A DNA stretch of 64,000 nt from Apostichopus japonicus (taxonomy: Eukaryota > Echinodermata > Holothuroidea > Aspidochirotida > Stichopodidae): the NCBI RefSeq assembly GCF_037975245.1, contig NC_092582.1, forward strand, positions 15,712,077 to 15,776,076, given 5' to 3'. The translations under genes were made by a program, and so were the position numbers. Positions 48,501 through 61,965 of this stretch are shown in pieces (the stretch's first letter is position 1; each line of letters begins with the position of its first letter). Under the pieces are notes generated by a model that was given only the letters and a program-made list of their open reading frames with translations, ran no database searches and was not told the origin of the DNA.

Positions 48501-51500
48501 GCTGTCATTGAATGTGAAGAGGAAGCATTGCAAAAGGCTTCTGAAAACAATCTGGTACAAGCTGATGAGGAACCTGAAATAAATAAGGCAACAACTCAGT
48601 CAGTTGAGGAGTCCATCCCAGAAGAAATCTCCTTTGAAGATATCAGTGCCGAAAGAGATGCTTACAGTGTAAACACTGACCGCCTTAGTGATGCTTCTGA
48701 TCAAATATTTTACAATGGAAATGGAGAAGATTGTATGACCAAGAAACCAACAGCTACAAGCACATTTGAAGAAACAGATAAAGTTCTTCAAAAAGAAACA
48801 GCAATGGTGACTGACAAAGTACTGCAAGAAAGGAATGCTACAGTTGAGAAGTTAGAGCTATGCAAAGCACCACTTACCTCCAATGGTGACTGTGCTGAAG
48901 ACAGTTGTATCAAACATGCACATGAAAACGATCAGTCAAATCACAAGCCGCAAATGACAGGCATCTTTGATGCAATTGAGAAGGTTCTTCAGCGAGAAAC
49001 AGCACAAATTATAGAGCAAGTTTTGAAAGAAAGAAGAGAGAAGTTAGACTCAGCTGAACGATTGCCTACAGGCAATGGAGATAATGGTGATAATGCCTGC
49101 AAAAGCGGATGTAGCCTCTTCGATGAAAGTAATGACTGCTGTATCAGCAAGCAGTCAGGCAGCCACCAGTCTCACAGGCTGGGCCCAAAAGGCAGCCATG
49201 ATGAGCATTACAGTAGCATTACTGGTCATTTTTTTAAGCAGTTTAACAGACAAGGCAACACTCAAAATGAGAGTCAACAGTCAACTACTCACAGCCAAAC
49301 TGACGAGCAAGAGAAGAGCAGTACCATGAGTGGGTGCAGCCTCTTTGGAGAGAGCCATGATGGTCACATTAGTATGCTGTCTGGCAGACAAGGCAAAGCT
49401 TTAAGTGGTCACAGCCAACAGCCAACCAGTCACAACGAAGCAGGAAAGCTTGATGACCATCAGACAGCCAGCAGCATAAGCAAATGCAGCCATTTTGATG
49501 AAACCGATAAGTGCCAGAGTGGCAAGCAGTCTAGCAAACAAGAAGACAACAACTGGGAGAAAAACATTCCGAAGAGTCACAGCCAAGACGAGTACAGTCC
49601 TGACCAACATCAGCGCAGTTTCAGCGGAAGCACTAGCGGACGCTTCTTCTCTGATGCAAGTCAAGATAATCACAGCAGGAACCAGTCACAGAGACAAGAG
49701 AAAACTCCCGACGCACAATCCTGTCTAAAGGAAATCTTTTCAGAGGGCTCAAAAGACAGAATAGCTGATCAAATTATCCTTTCAGTTACTCAGCAAAACC
49801 AGAGTAAGGAGAGTTGCCACAATGTCACAATTTCAACTGTACCTGAAAAGAATTTGAAAGTTACAGATAGTGATACAGAATCTATGGAAGGGATTCCAAA
49901 GAGCCAACTGAGTTATGACGACAATGAACTAGATGCCACTGACAAAGAAATGCCAGAAATTGGAAGACTAACCATTACAAACCTTTCTTCTGTGCTCGAT
50001 GGCATTTCCTCAAGTGAGAAATTCAGCATTAAAGAAGCATTCATTCAAGCTTGGGTGGACGAGAATACTCAGTTGTTGAAAGATGGACAACTTGTCAATG
50101 CATCAGAAGATTACAGTGAAGATGACAGTGAACCTATCAGTCAGATGGAGGCAAAAGAAGATCAGGTTTCAATATGCAACCATGACAGTGACCATTCAGA
50201 ACAGCTGGGCACACCCCTCCACAATAAAGCAAGTGAAGACAAATCAGGAAGCTGGGTGCAACCAGCAGTGAGTAGTTCTGACATCTCCATTCCATCTGAA
50301 GGAAACATTAAAGCCAAAAGTCACATCTCATGTGAATCTGAGAAGAGACAGGACAAGAGTGACCAAGATTCTGAGCTTGATCTTCCTCTGAGCCAAGTAG
50401 GGAGTAATGAGAACAAATCAAACATGAATGGTACACAAGAGCAAATACATGATGAGAAGAAGCATGCTGCAAATGTTGTTAAAGACGACAGCCTGACCTT
50501 GCAATGTAACAGCTCTAGGACAACACATCCAAAGGAAACATTCAGTATGACTGGTATCCTAAGAGAGGAATTTGCAAAGTTACAAAGTCTCTGCAACAGG
50601 ATGGAGGGCCACAAGCAACAAGATCAACATATGCTACCAACTCCTCCTGTTACTCCTACTTCAACTGAATTGTACCATAGATTATCTCTGACCGAACAAG
50701 AAATAAGAGAGGCTAAAGTTGAGGTACAGAAACTTAAAGTAAAAGGTATAAACCACATAGCAGCCAAATCAAGTCTTAACAGCCAACTGCAGAAGAGTAT
50801 TGACGATGTTAACAAACTTAACTCCAAGCCTTTGTCACAGATGGAAATAGAGAGAGGCAAGGTGCAAGTCCTTGAAGAAAATCTGGGGGATCTGAAGAAC
50901 GAAATGAAGAAGTGGAAGATTGATCATGAACTTCAGTTGAATATGATGGAGAAAAAATACCAGTTCAATGAGATCAAACTTCACACAGATCTGAGCTTGG
51001 CAAAGGAAGAGTGTACATCCTTGAAATTAGACAATGAAGTAAACAGGCAGAAGTATGAGAAATCACTAACAGACTTAACCAACCAAAATCAAAAGTTAGA
51101 AACAATCATGGATCACCTCAAGAAGAAGTTGCACTTGGCTGAAAAAGAAGTGACTGCTAAGCACAAGGCTATACAGAGTTGGCAAGCAGCTTATGGAAAG
51201 ATGGCTACCTCAGTAACAGAAGTACAAGAGAGTTCAAAGCTAATGAGCGATATGATGAAGAAACAAGACAGGAAGATGCAGCTGATATTCAAACAACTCT
51301 CTACAAGCAATGACAAGGTGTCAAAACTCGAGGCAGACCTTACAAGATCTCTAGAAGAGAGATGTGCAGTGGAGACCCTCAGAGATTTATCACAATTGAA
51401 TCTGGAGGCCATGAAGGAAGAAATGCTGAAAATGAAGGAACAATTTCAAGTCATAGCTGCACAAAACGACAAGGAATTGTTAGATTTGAGGAATCAGATC

Positions 51501-54500
51501 CAACAGAATCAACACCAGGAGCAATTGGTAAGGGGAGAACTGACAGACAAAGAAACTTTCTTGAAGAATCTTGAACAGAAGGCAGATGTCTTGAAAGTTC
51601 AAGTCAACAAACTTGAGATAGAACATAAGCTTAAAGACAACCAGATCTACTCATTTGAACAGCAAATTGCTAAATCACAGAAAGTTGAAACTGCCCTCAA
51701 AAAGAAATCTGTGGAACTGATGGATCGGCTGACAGAGATCACAACATCAAATGAAGCTTTGAAAGCAGAGAAATATGAGTTAAGCAGGAGAGTGGCAGAA
51801 CTAGAGAGCCGGTTCTCATGCCAAACCCAACATGCAACCTTGGTAACACAGCAACTCGCCGACTCACAAAATGATGTAAGTCTAAACAAAACACCAAAAC
51901 AATGTATCAATGTAGTTTCCTATAAACTTTGAATCCTTAATGTGATAAGAATGTTCCGGATTTTAGCACAAAGACAAGAAATGATAGCTTCCCTGAAACT
52001 TTGAATCTAAAATGATTTTTGATACCCAGAGTGGTGGGGGATGCTATAGGAATGTAATAAAGTTTATAACACAGGAAGGACTTTCTTTCTTTAAATTGTT
52101 TCAAACCAGAATGCTCCATGTTCCAGGTCATAATTAAATCACCGCAGCAACCTAGGTGTTAAATATGTGATTAATTGTGATTAATACTCACCTATAACCA
52201 GTCTGGAGAACAAATCTGTCAGATTCAAATGATCAAATAAATATTAATTTAGTTATCTATCTTGGAATGCAAAATGGTAGAAGGGTTGCTTGAGTTGCAT
52301 TAACTGCTGCAACTGGTATGCGTGTATCAACACTCAGTTTGTTTTGGTCCAATGGTGACAAAAGTAGATACCAAAAATCAAATATGATACATTCACTAAA
52401 TTGTTACCTTTACCATCTATGTGTTATAATGATTCAAATGCCTTGTTTTTTGAATGACAGATCAATTTAAAAAAAACTGACAACTATCTCTTATTGATGA
52501 TAACTAACCTTCATGATGAATTCTTTCCTTTCTCACTTTGATGAAAAGGTGGAAAAATTGGATGGTCTCTTGAAAGTTGCAAGGACTGAGATCACCCAAC
52601 TCAACCAATCATTCCAGGAGGTACAGAAGCAGTTGAAGGAAAAAGAGATTGCCCATCATCACAGTGACTCTCTCATCTCTTCCTTGGAGGAAGAATTACG
52701 ATGCCTGAAGGACAAAGAAATGAAAAGAGAATCACTAGGTACCTTCACATGTGGGGAATGAAAGCAAAATGTTTAATTATACAGAAGCAGTGTTTTGGTG
52801 AATTAAACTGAAAATGACACAGCTACAGTATAAAAATAGTCACAGGTTTAATTTAATTTGTGTGTGATTATGAAAGAACTGTATGGTTGCATTTTATTTC
52901 TAACATTACAAAATATAAACACATTCAAACACATTATAAGGAGTATAATGTCCCATTCTAGTGATGTGATACCCCTTCCCACTGTATATATTTCAAATCA
53001 GCTCAGGTCTACGCTATTTCTAAAAGAAATGTGGACATTGTCGACTGAAGAACTAGTGCTATTCTTAATTCATCGTTTTTGAATTCTTTTCTTTATTGTT
53101 AAAAGTATTACATACAAACAACACACACTTCTGAGGGTTTGCCATCTTAATTGTGACAGCATTACATGAACTAACTATAAACCATATTGTTTGTGCTTAT
53201 TTGTATTTGGAATGGTAAAAGTGGTTACAATTTAAGTATAAGTCTCTGCTTTAGATAATTATTATGAAATCATTTCAATTACAAATAAATGGTAAATGTA
53301 ACTTCCATAGTTTTCTAAATGTTTATATTTAAGATCTTCTAATGTTCACCCTTTCTATTATACTTCAAGTCCATGACAAAGAGCCTGTTTCAAGAAATAC
53401 AGTTGAAACAGATTTGAAGAGGGCAGAACACGAGAGAGCTGAAATTATGCTACAGTTAAATGATCTTCGCACCCACATAGTTGATGCAGACATCAACCAA
53501 TCTCAAAAGGATGTGTAAGTTAAAGTTAATTCAAATTAAATTTTTAGAACCCCCAAATCTTCACTTAATTACTATAAAACATATGATAGCAAAACTTAGT
53601 TAATTACCTAGTCTGATATGAGTTATTGGTTGAAAAATTTCAATGTATGTATCACTATTTTTGTTTTTTAAGTTTTCAATAAAGTATAAGTATTTAATAT
53701 CTTATTGTACATATTTCTAAACTTTTATAAATTATTTTCCTTTCAGTATAAAAAGTCTGAAAAATGAAGTTACTATTCTGAAGGCTTACCTTGCCAAAAA
53801 GATTGAGAAACTCTATTCTGCTGAGTTGTTAGCTGAAGAGCGAGCCAGCATCATCAAAAAACTGAAATTGAGAGAGAGGAAGACCTTGGAGAGGATGAAG
53901 CTCATCTCAGACAGTGAAGATGATGAGGTAAGATAAAAATAAAAATTACACAAGGGAATAAAACATTGGTTGGCCATTCTTGAAAAGGAAGAGGAACTCT
54001 ACCAGTTCACATTATTAAAGTCATTAAATCTACTTGGACTTCAACATGTTGCATTTTTGACACACAAAGTCTAGTGGTATATTTGACAGTTGGGAGGAGC
54101 TGGAGTCAATTCTATGATTTATCTAAATAAGCCAGATACAACTCCGTACATATACAATTTGAATATTGGAGAGAGACAGAAAATTTACAGTTTGAGGGCA
54201 TGAAAAAGTGAGACAAGAACACTGCCTTTGTTTATTCTAAACAAATCTGGATTGTGCATCCAACTACAAGTGTTCCATTTGTAACCTACATTGTTTTTTC
54301 TTTCTTCAATATTACCTATAAAAGCCGATTACTTTGCTTGCGCAGGCCCTCAATTAATGATTTGAACTGACAGTGTGTTGGAAAACACGGGACACTGTTA
54401 TTTCTTGCTTGTTACCTGCTGAATTACCAAGTCTTAGAAACGCTCTATTAAAGCATACAACTTGAATGTGTTTCTGCATATACTGTATTTTCGAAATATT

Positions 54501-55914
54501 TTACAGATTAAAATCAGGGCTGAAGTGAGACGAGAGTTTTCAAGAAAACTGCAAGAGAAGAAGAAGAAACTCAAGAATGAGTGTGCTCTTGAGAGGTACT
54601 TGACCAATTTCTTCTCTATTAACACTTATCGTTCATGTACAGTAATGCTTTATTGACAGTATTGCCCCCCCCCCCCTCCAAATAAAAACACCCAGAAAAG
54701 GTTTTAAAGGCATCGTTATAATCTAACAAAAAATCTTCTCTTTCTGGGTCAGTTATTGCCTTTAGAGTCTATTCCAGAAAGATATTTGCCAGAAATATGT
54801 AACATGCAGGTCCCAAACAATTTAACAGTACATACCAACCAACACTAAAATAGATCTTCGGTTTAACAGCATTGGTATCGCATGCAGTAATATCTAATTC
54901 AGAGTCCACTTACCTCCATCAATCTAGCTTAAATTAGACCATTGTTAAGTTCTCCTCTGCTTCTATCTTACAATCATCTGAGACTCAGAGGTATAATCTG
55001 AAAAGATAAAATACTGAAATTTGTTAGTTAGTTTTAAATTGTACTTGTTCCTCTCCTGGTTTCTTTCTTCTTTATCTTATTCAAAACCTGAGCTACAGTA
55101 GTAACCATAGCCAAATGGACATCAAAAGAGCATGTACCATTCAACCACATATTAGGACCAATCTCTCACTTGTCCCCCTCTGATGCCTCCTTTCTTAAGG
55201 ACCCACATCCACCACTGCATAAGCTGTAGTGATATTTCATGTGCATATTGTAAATCTGCTTTGAATATTTAATCAATAATGATAAGGTACTTGATTTCCC
55301 CCTTTTCTACAGGAAATCAATGCTGGATAAAATCAACTGTCTGAAACTTCAAGTGAAGGATCTACAGATGAAAGATGCCAAGTACAGGTAAGTCCACAGG
55401 AGAGAAATATGACAAAATATGCTCTGTGAAATTAAGAAAATGTTCTCGACATTTGTCTTAAAAATTATATTGAGACAATGTCAATTTAATGCATCAACAT
55501 AGTTGAAAGTAACATTACTACCTCTTATGTGAAAGGCATATATACACTTACATAGTGTTGACAAATAGCTTATATGTGTTATATTTTCGTTTCCTTTCAA
55601 AATGCAATTTTGAATGACAATGTCTGTTACAATTCAATGTTTTGATCGTTTTTAAAATGTAACTATTGAACCCACACACCTGATAATTACTTCCTTTACC
55701 TCTTTTAACCAAAGATCTATCAAATGTGAATGAAAGTGTCCTTAACTTGGAACTGCAACATATCCTCTTTCTTATTGTAATGCTATGCTGCTTCTTTCTT
55801 CTCTACAGGCATTTTTACCAAATCGACAATAAACGGGCTGTCAAAATGGACTTCGAGCAATCATGCTGCCGAGAAACTGAAGCTCCCAAGAACTTATTTA
55901 AGTCTTCGGGATGA
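45574..55914 (+). CDS. Large acidic coiled-coil protein, eight exons, 2082 aa
   Basis: Exons are 45574-45598, 46438-51875, 52549-52738, 53370-53514, 53747-53927, 54507-54595, 55313-55387 and 55809-55914. All borders are GT-AG and phases agree throughout; total 6249 nt with stop. The start (MEASVDNE) has A at -3 and G at +4. The first acceptor is the least certain; without it, translation could start at 46443. Residues ~156-176 are Lys-rich, possibly a nuclear or basic targeting patch. About 180-1400 is low-complexity, acidic and Ser-rich with internal repeats. About 1416-2050 is predicted coiled coil. I do not recognise the family. The layout resembles centrosomal or cytoskeletal scaffolds, but that is inference only. 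No enzyme motif is visible. Confidence 0.85.
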
Positions 55915-56054
55915 AGCAGCTACAGCAAACCTTCTCATCTCTTTGTTTTACTCTTTTGCCTCATATGGAAGTTTTTCAACAAATAACTTGAAAAACTCTT
56001 ACCAACCTGGAACAGCTTTGGAAGTATCAACTATGAAAGTTTGTCGTCGAGCTT

Positions 56055-56320
56055 AAACATTTTGCAAAACTGGTGGACTCTTGTCAACCATGAGCAACTA
56101 TTGCCAACCTTGAACACTTCTGCAAACTTTGAACAATTTGTTACCAAGCTTGAACATTTTGCCGACCTTGAACACTTTTGCCAACCTTGAACACTTAATA
56201 CTAACCTGGACCCTTTTTGCCGGACTGGTAGACTTTGATCAACCATGAGGAATAATTCACCGACCTTGAATGCTACCAACTTTGAACAATTTTGCCAACC
56301 TTGTTCAATTTTCAACTTTT
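56055..56320 (+). repeat. Degenerate ~19-nt tandem repeat in the 3'UTR
   Basis: Units like TTTTGCCAACCTTGAACAC recur about a dozen times after the stop codon and before the poly(A) signal, with substitutions and small indels. Confidence 0.75.
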
Positions 56321-56502
56321 CATTCTTCATTTCTATTTCCATTTACAAATATTTACAAAAATATTATATCACATTTGAAAAACAGACAGGAAAACCCACT
56401 GACGGAAAATTCAATGAATTTACTGTAAAAATGTTGTAAAGTTCATTGAAGAGAACAAATTAGTATATTACAACTTGAATTTTGTTAATGATAAATTGAT
56501 TG

Positions 56503-56508
56503 AATAAA
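56503..56508 (+). terminator. Coiled-coil gene poly(A) signal
   Basis: Canonical AATAAA, 589 bp after the stop codon, in an AT-rich end region. Confidence 0.65.
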
Positions 56509-57598
56509 ATAGTAAAACACAAAACAATTCTGAATGGCATTACTTTTTTCTCAAAACAGTGTACAGTTTCCAGTAGTGAAATTTGCCATTTAAGGAATAA
56601 TCTTGAATATTATACGTCTCCCTTCTTCTGTCCCTACTCTCTGTAGATCAGCTAGAAAGTATGAAATGTAAAAACTTACTTTTGAGTAAACAATTAAACT
56701 TAGCCCTTGCCTCTGAAAGGAGAAAGAGAATACAGTAGCTGGTCACCAGTACAAACAGTTTTGAAACACTTTTTAGTGACACCCTTTTCTCTTAAATTTC
56801 AGACTACCTGTAAATTTGCAGACCGACATTACTTGCCTGGAGAGCTCCTGTTCCCCCTTCACCTCCCATATCCACATTCCCTTCCCTTCCCCCTATCACC
56901 TCCCCCAAACATGCAAAAGGAAAATGGGTAGACTATATTTACGCTCTTCTATCTGAGGTTATGGACGTTCAACTGTTCACTTTGCTAGTACTTTGTATTC
57001 ATATGCAACACTGTGACGGGAATAGGTAAATAACTGCAACATTTGGAATATTTGTACACAAATCAAACCTTGAATGGATTAATAACAAAGGACAACAAGT
57101 TTCAATTTCCATTCTGCAATAGTAATAAATTGGTAAATTGCTAAATTGGTATTTTTCAATGCTGATATGGACCAATTTGTGCAAGTACACCATTTTTGGA
57201 GGGTGCCCAGATAAGGGGTATGGAAAATAGCAAAAGGAAAATCCCAGCTATTTTGCAAGTAATGATATCACATATTGTAATGTAAGTGAAAAAGTCTGGA
57301 ACACTTGATTGAAGGAATTTTTTCTCATATGTTTGGGTGTAATAAATCACTAGATATCTCAGGCATTTTAAAGGTTGGTTGATGAAGTAAGTAGTGATGA
57401 TGTTTTCCATGTTTGATGTGTATCTTACAAGCAATACCTTACCCTGGCTTTTGAATGTAGATCGAGGATATAAAGTTTGGTGGTGAGCGTATGACTGTGG
57501 TGACAGGAAACAACAAGTTATACAAATTTTGGACCGTTTTCATCACTAACCATAACCAAGTAGCGATCTGTAGGCTAGTGTAACTGAGGCTTAGCCTA
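56509..57598. other. Intergenic, no gene seen
   Basis: AT-rich with a C/T-rich patch at 56850-56905. No recognised features. Confidence 0.5.
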
Positions 57599-60500
57599 CA
57601 GTAGTAGCATGGTGGGCTCGTAATTGACGCACTTAAGGATTTGATCAACGATATCTATTTAATTCATTCAACAAATTCATTCAACTTCTCTGTGTTTTGT
57701 TTATACTAATATTTTACTGTATTCTGAATGTAACTTTATAACTTTGATTTTTATGTGTTTTGCTGCAGGGCGACAAATTTCCATATCTTATGGACGAAAT
57801 AAATATCTATCTATCTATCTATTTAAGGAAAACCCCAAAACAGTCACATCTATACGATTTTCAGATGTATAGTATCTCTTAAATAAAATAACCCCAAAAT
57901 ATTTATTCTGCTGTTCCCACAAAACGTACAGTTGAGAAGAAACTAACCCGAAGACGTCTGGCTTGTGAAGTCCGCGAATACCCCGTAATTGACACATTTG
58001 TCCATAGGTTACTGTGCGTGTATCCATTGACTTTGTACGCTGTTTGTCATGCTCTGAGCCTCTCACTTCGCATCAGACAAGACAGGTCACAGAGAGGTCA
58101 CGAAAGGTTGATGAACTTTCATCTTATAGGAGTATAAAAGGTTTCCTTGAAAATATAAAAACTATAAAAAAATTAATAATGTCTTCTTATTCTTCCTGGA
58201 GACAATGGGGGCATAAGAAGGTCTTTCCAGTCTCAATGCTCTCCTTTGTTTCAGGGACACAAAACTCCAAATGTGTCCAATGAGTGCAGTGTTCACATTG
58301 TCCCCAATTAACAAGCCTAACTTCCCTCCTTAGGAAATCCCTCAAAGTTGGGGGAGAGAACCTCTTACAAACACAACAAACATCGTTGCTACATTCCTGA
58401 CTGGAATCAGAGTCATTCTGGGGTTGAGATGGTTTTCTGGATGTTTCTTCGAAAGGTGACTTGTTACTTTCACCTAGTTTTGGGGATTCCCTTGGGGGAT
58501 CACGATTGGCAGTTGTGTTTGATGGGCCCTTGGACTCCTCTATAACTTTTCTGATTTTTAGAACAATTCTATCTTCTGTGATTGCTACACCTCCTGGCCT
58601 GTATTTGTACTTTCTTTTTGTGTTTTTGGGTGGTTTGGGAGTTGACATCTTGTCTTTTAGAAAAGCGTCCAATCTGTCATCATCATCTCTTGAGTGATGT
58701 GTGTCGGCAGCTATTATGCTTCGGCTTTTGTTTTGAACAGCCACATTAAGATGTTCTGCAGGAATGAAATGCAGTTTGCTGACTACATCAGGCTCAACTG
58801 GATATATACCTGTCTTTCGAAAGGAAGTAACTAAATTTGCTGGGGTGAAAGACTTCAGAAAGGCTTTGGACATAAGTTCACAAATATGATATCTTGTGAT
58901 ACCTTGCCCAGGATTTTCTCGCATGAACTTTTGACACTCCTTGTGATAAAAAGTTTTCAAAGGTCAAAACATGGTAACATCCATGGGCTGTAGAATATGG
59001 CTAGTGTGAGGGGGGAGTACGAAAAGGATTATGTTTTTGGAATGGGCGTAATTAATTAACTCCATGGAAATATGTAACGAATGTCCATCATATAAGAGCA
59101 GCACATGTTCGTCGGAAGCTCCATTCGGTAAAAACTTTGAGAAATGATTCTCAAGGTAATTCTTAAAAATTTGGCTATTACTCTAACCTGAGTCTGACAT
59201 GCTAAAACCACTTCCAGGAACAGCACCATTCTTTAGCATGTCATTCATCCTTTTCCCTTTGAAAATAAAAAAAGGAGGAACAGGCTGCCCGATGGCACTC
59301 CCAGCAGCTAAAACAGTGGTCATGGCACCACGGTCAGTAACGATAGAATTAACTTTCATACCTCTCGGTGCCACCACTCGATGGGGATTATGTTCCACCT
59401 GAAAGCCACTTTCGTCTTCATTAAAATTAAGTGTGGGTTTTCTTTCAGATTATACTTATTCATGATATGGTTGAGCTCCTGAAAGTAACACTGTAGGACA
59501 GTCTCTTCACTTGTTGCCTTAGCCCTCCTGAGGCTAAGTTTTAAAGGTGTAACAACTTTCAGTTCTGGCCATCTATTCAGGAACCTGTCCAACCAACTCT
59601 CGGTAAATATCTTTCCATCATTTGCCTTAATTTCTAAAAAAACTGACGTATTAGTCGCTAACTTAATAACGTCCGACTGAGATATTGGAAAACCCAGTTT
59701 GGCCAAATGAATTACGTGGTCTTTCAGTTTCTCCTCATGCTGTCTTGGTATGATTGTTTTTTTCCCCATGGGAAAGTCAATTTTGTCTTTTCCTCTCCTC
59801 ACAAATCTTCTCAAAGAAGGCTCCGGAACCCCACATATCTTTGCGGCTTTATGTACTGGCCACCTCTTTTTCCTGACCAAGTTAAAGGCCCTCTTCATAG
59901 ACTTGTTATCGTACAAACGATAACATTTCCCCTACATAAAAAAATATGATGCATGTGAGTTTCAGGACATCTCTTTGTTTGGGAATTTGAGAATTTTAAA
60001 CCAAATTTTTAATACATATTACTTTTTTTTTTGGGGGGGGGGTTGGGCAGCTTGTTTTGTGGGGGAAGGCATTCTGTAGCTGAAAGTATGTCAGGAAGTC
60101 TTAAAATATAACTCTACCCTGTAACTACTGTACCCTTCCGCCATCCCCTACCCTCCCGAACAAACAAAAACAGCAGACTAAAAGAACAGTAATCTTTGTA
60201 TAACAATCAAAATCATAAATTCTCTGTTGTGCATACTGCTTTAAAGTGAACTAAGTAATATGTAAATTTTTTCGAGCGGTAAACAGCTGATTGACGACAG
60301 CAGAGTGTAGGCCATATCACACACACACACTATACATGCCAATATGTAGCAGACGGATCGTTCCTACGGAGTAGTGGATTCATCTCGAGGTAATTTACGA
60401 TAATTTTAGAGAGTAAGATTTCCAAATGCGAAATGTACTTGCAATAATGGGGGAGTGTAGAAAAAGCTTCAAAATTTCATCTTCACATACCTGAAAAGTA

Positions 60501-60642
60501 TTCATACTCGTGAAAAACCTATCTCTACTAAGGTGTAAAATGGTTAGGTTGTCTTCAGTATGGTTGCCACGGTGATAACTAGGAATATTTAGAGGTGCGT
60601 CAATTACGGGGGTGCGTCAATTACGAAGCATTCGCTATACTA
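57599..60642 (-). mobile_element. pogo/Tigger-like DNA transposon, decayed
   Basis: Inverted termini are CGTAATTGACGCAC at 57619-57632 and its complement at 60595-60608 and again at 60612-60625. The outer ~20 bp also align loosely (left CAGTAGTAGC, right AGTATAGCG), next to TA dinucleotides as expected for a TA-targeting Tc1/mariner-pogo element. A degenerate internal copy of the motif is at 57984. (TATC)n lies at 57804-57822. The single gene inside is a broken transposase. Confidence 0.8.
58187..59916 (-). pseudogene. pogo/Tigger-type transposase with C-terminal PHD-like finger
   Basis: From the 5' end (59916): an N-terminal psq-type helix-turn-helix (VHKAAKICGVPEPSLRRF), a CENP-B/Tc5-type DNA-binding segment (FTESWLDRFLNRWPE), then the DDE domain. 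Catalytic acids are seen in NEDESG (about 59420), LLLYDGHS (about 59085) and LQPMDV (about 58990). It continues to a C-terminal CVC...CEHC...FC...CPHC zinc-finger pattern (58215-58330). Breaks: a one-base frameshift just before NEDESG, a stop where relatives have Trp (about 59185), and a TGA before PLKTFYH (about 58965). It cannot make an active enzyme; pogo/Tigger assignment is by motif. Confidence 0.85.
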
Positions 60643-60713
60643 CTTATACATATTTACTACTAGTAGTGGTACTACAGTACTAGCCTTGTACAAGTACTAA
60701 TAGCATGGTAACT

Positions 60714-61183
60714 TCGAAGTTCGGACACCTAAGCCTTAAAACACCCCAAAACTAGATCTTCTGGTATAAATCACCTGAAAATATACTTGATATGGTGGGA
60801 GAATTGTGTTATATTACGATACACGGCCAAACTTTCTTTCCTGCAAACTGCTTTCACGTTGTATTCCAAGAAGATTCTTCGTGATTGTGGAACTGGTATT
60901 TCTTTGCTAGAGTTTTGCGAAGTTCGGACACCCAACCCACAGTGTGTCACTGGTGATAAAATTGGTGGCGCAGTTGCTCTTTCAGTAATTATAACAGACT
61001 TCATAGATCTCCGTCATTTTATTGACAAATATGTAACTATTTTCTTGCAAACGGGTCATTTTGGCGAGAAAACAACTGTAGCTTCGTACTTTTTGGTGAA
61101 ATTTGGCTCTTCCTGTAGGTTGTCATGGTGAAATCCTGTATTTCTTAGGGTGTCCGAACTTCACAGTGTTCCGAACTTCGCAA
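60714..61183. mobile_element. MITE with GAAGTTCGGACACC termini
   Basis: It begins CGAAGTTCGGACACCTAAG (60715) and ends with the complement at 61144-61162, plus a second partial motif GTTCCGAACTTCGC at 61168-61181. A further copy of GCGAAGTTCGGACACCC lies inside at about 60916. The 114-codon open frame inside shows no domain. It lies about 70 bp from the pogo element. Confidence 0.65.
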
Positions 61184-61965
61184 TACTTACTATACTAGGC
61201 AACAGATGTAGAGAATCCTAGCCTAACTTACTGTAGTCGCAATGCTTGGCCTAGCCTAAAACCGTTCATATTATTTATTTTCGTGTATTCAAAATGCATC
61301 TTAATGAAACTTAGTAAATAACTTACTCAAACACATGTCGTCCACTGATTGTTTCGCAAATTCGGAACTACGAGCAATTATTCTAGGCTTAATAATATAT
61401 CGTCAAAAACAAGGTTAGACCATCGAATTTATGTGTACGCTGCGCCGATCAGCGCTGAGCTATCCTGACCTTACAGTTGTATGGCAAGCCGACGGGACAA
61501 TAACAGCTGTCTACTGCGCGTGCTCCAAATAATAAATTTTCCAAATGTTGTGTATTTATGTCCTAAATAGTCTTTACACTTTCATTATTTGTAAAAAAAA
61601 AATTGCTTAGCAATCGATTTCAGCCACAAGATTATCCTTTAACTTTCATGATGGGTTCCAAATAAGCTATAATAGCTCTATTTTTGTGGAAATCGCTGGA
61701 CTTTGACTTGTTCGTCAAAGGGTTTCTGAATAGTGATTAGGAAGTAAGGTTGGCTATTTACAACGCAGTGCAATTCCTGTGACACAGCGTAGGCCACTAC
61801 TATACTTACAACGAAGATTTACAATTTATTGTCAAATAATTATCAAATCAGGGTGAAATTTATTTTGGGCGGGATTTATTTCCGGGGGTAATTTGTTTTG
61901 GTTATGACGGGATGCGGGATGAGGTAGATTTGATACGTAGGGGGTGAACTTAGTTTCGACAGAGG
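61184..61965. other. No gene seen
   Basis: No coding or RNA features recognised. Confidence 0.5.

Noticed and set aside
60787-61131. 114-codon open frame
   Set aside because: Lies wholly inside a MITE, includes its repeated end motif, and shows no domain.
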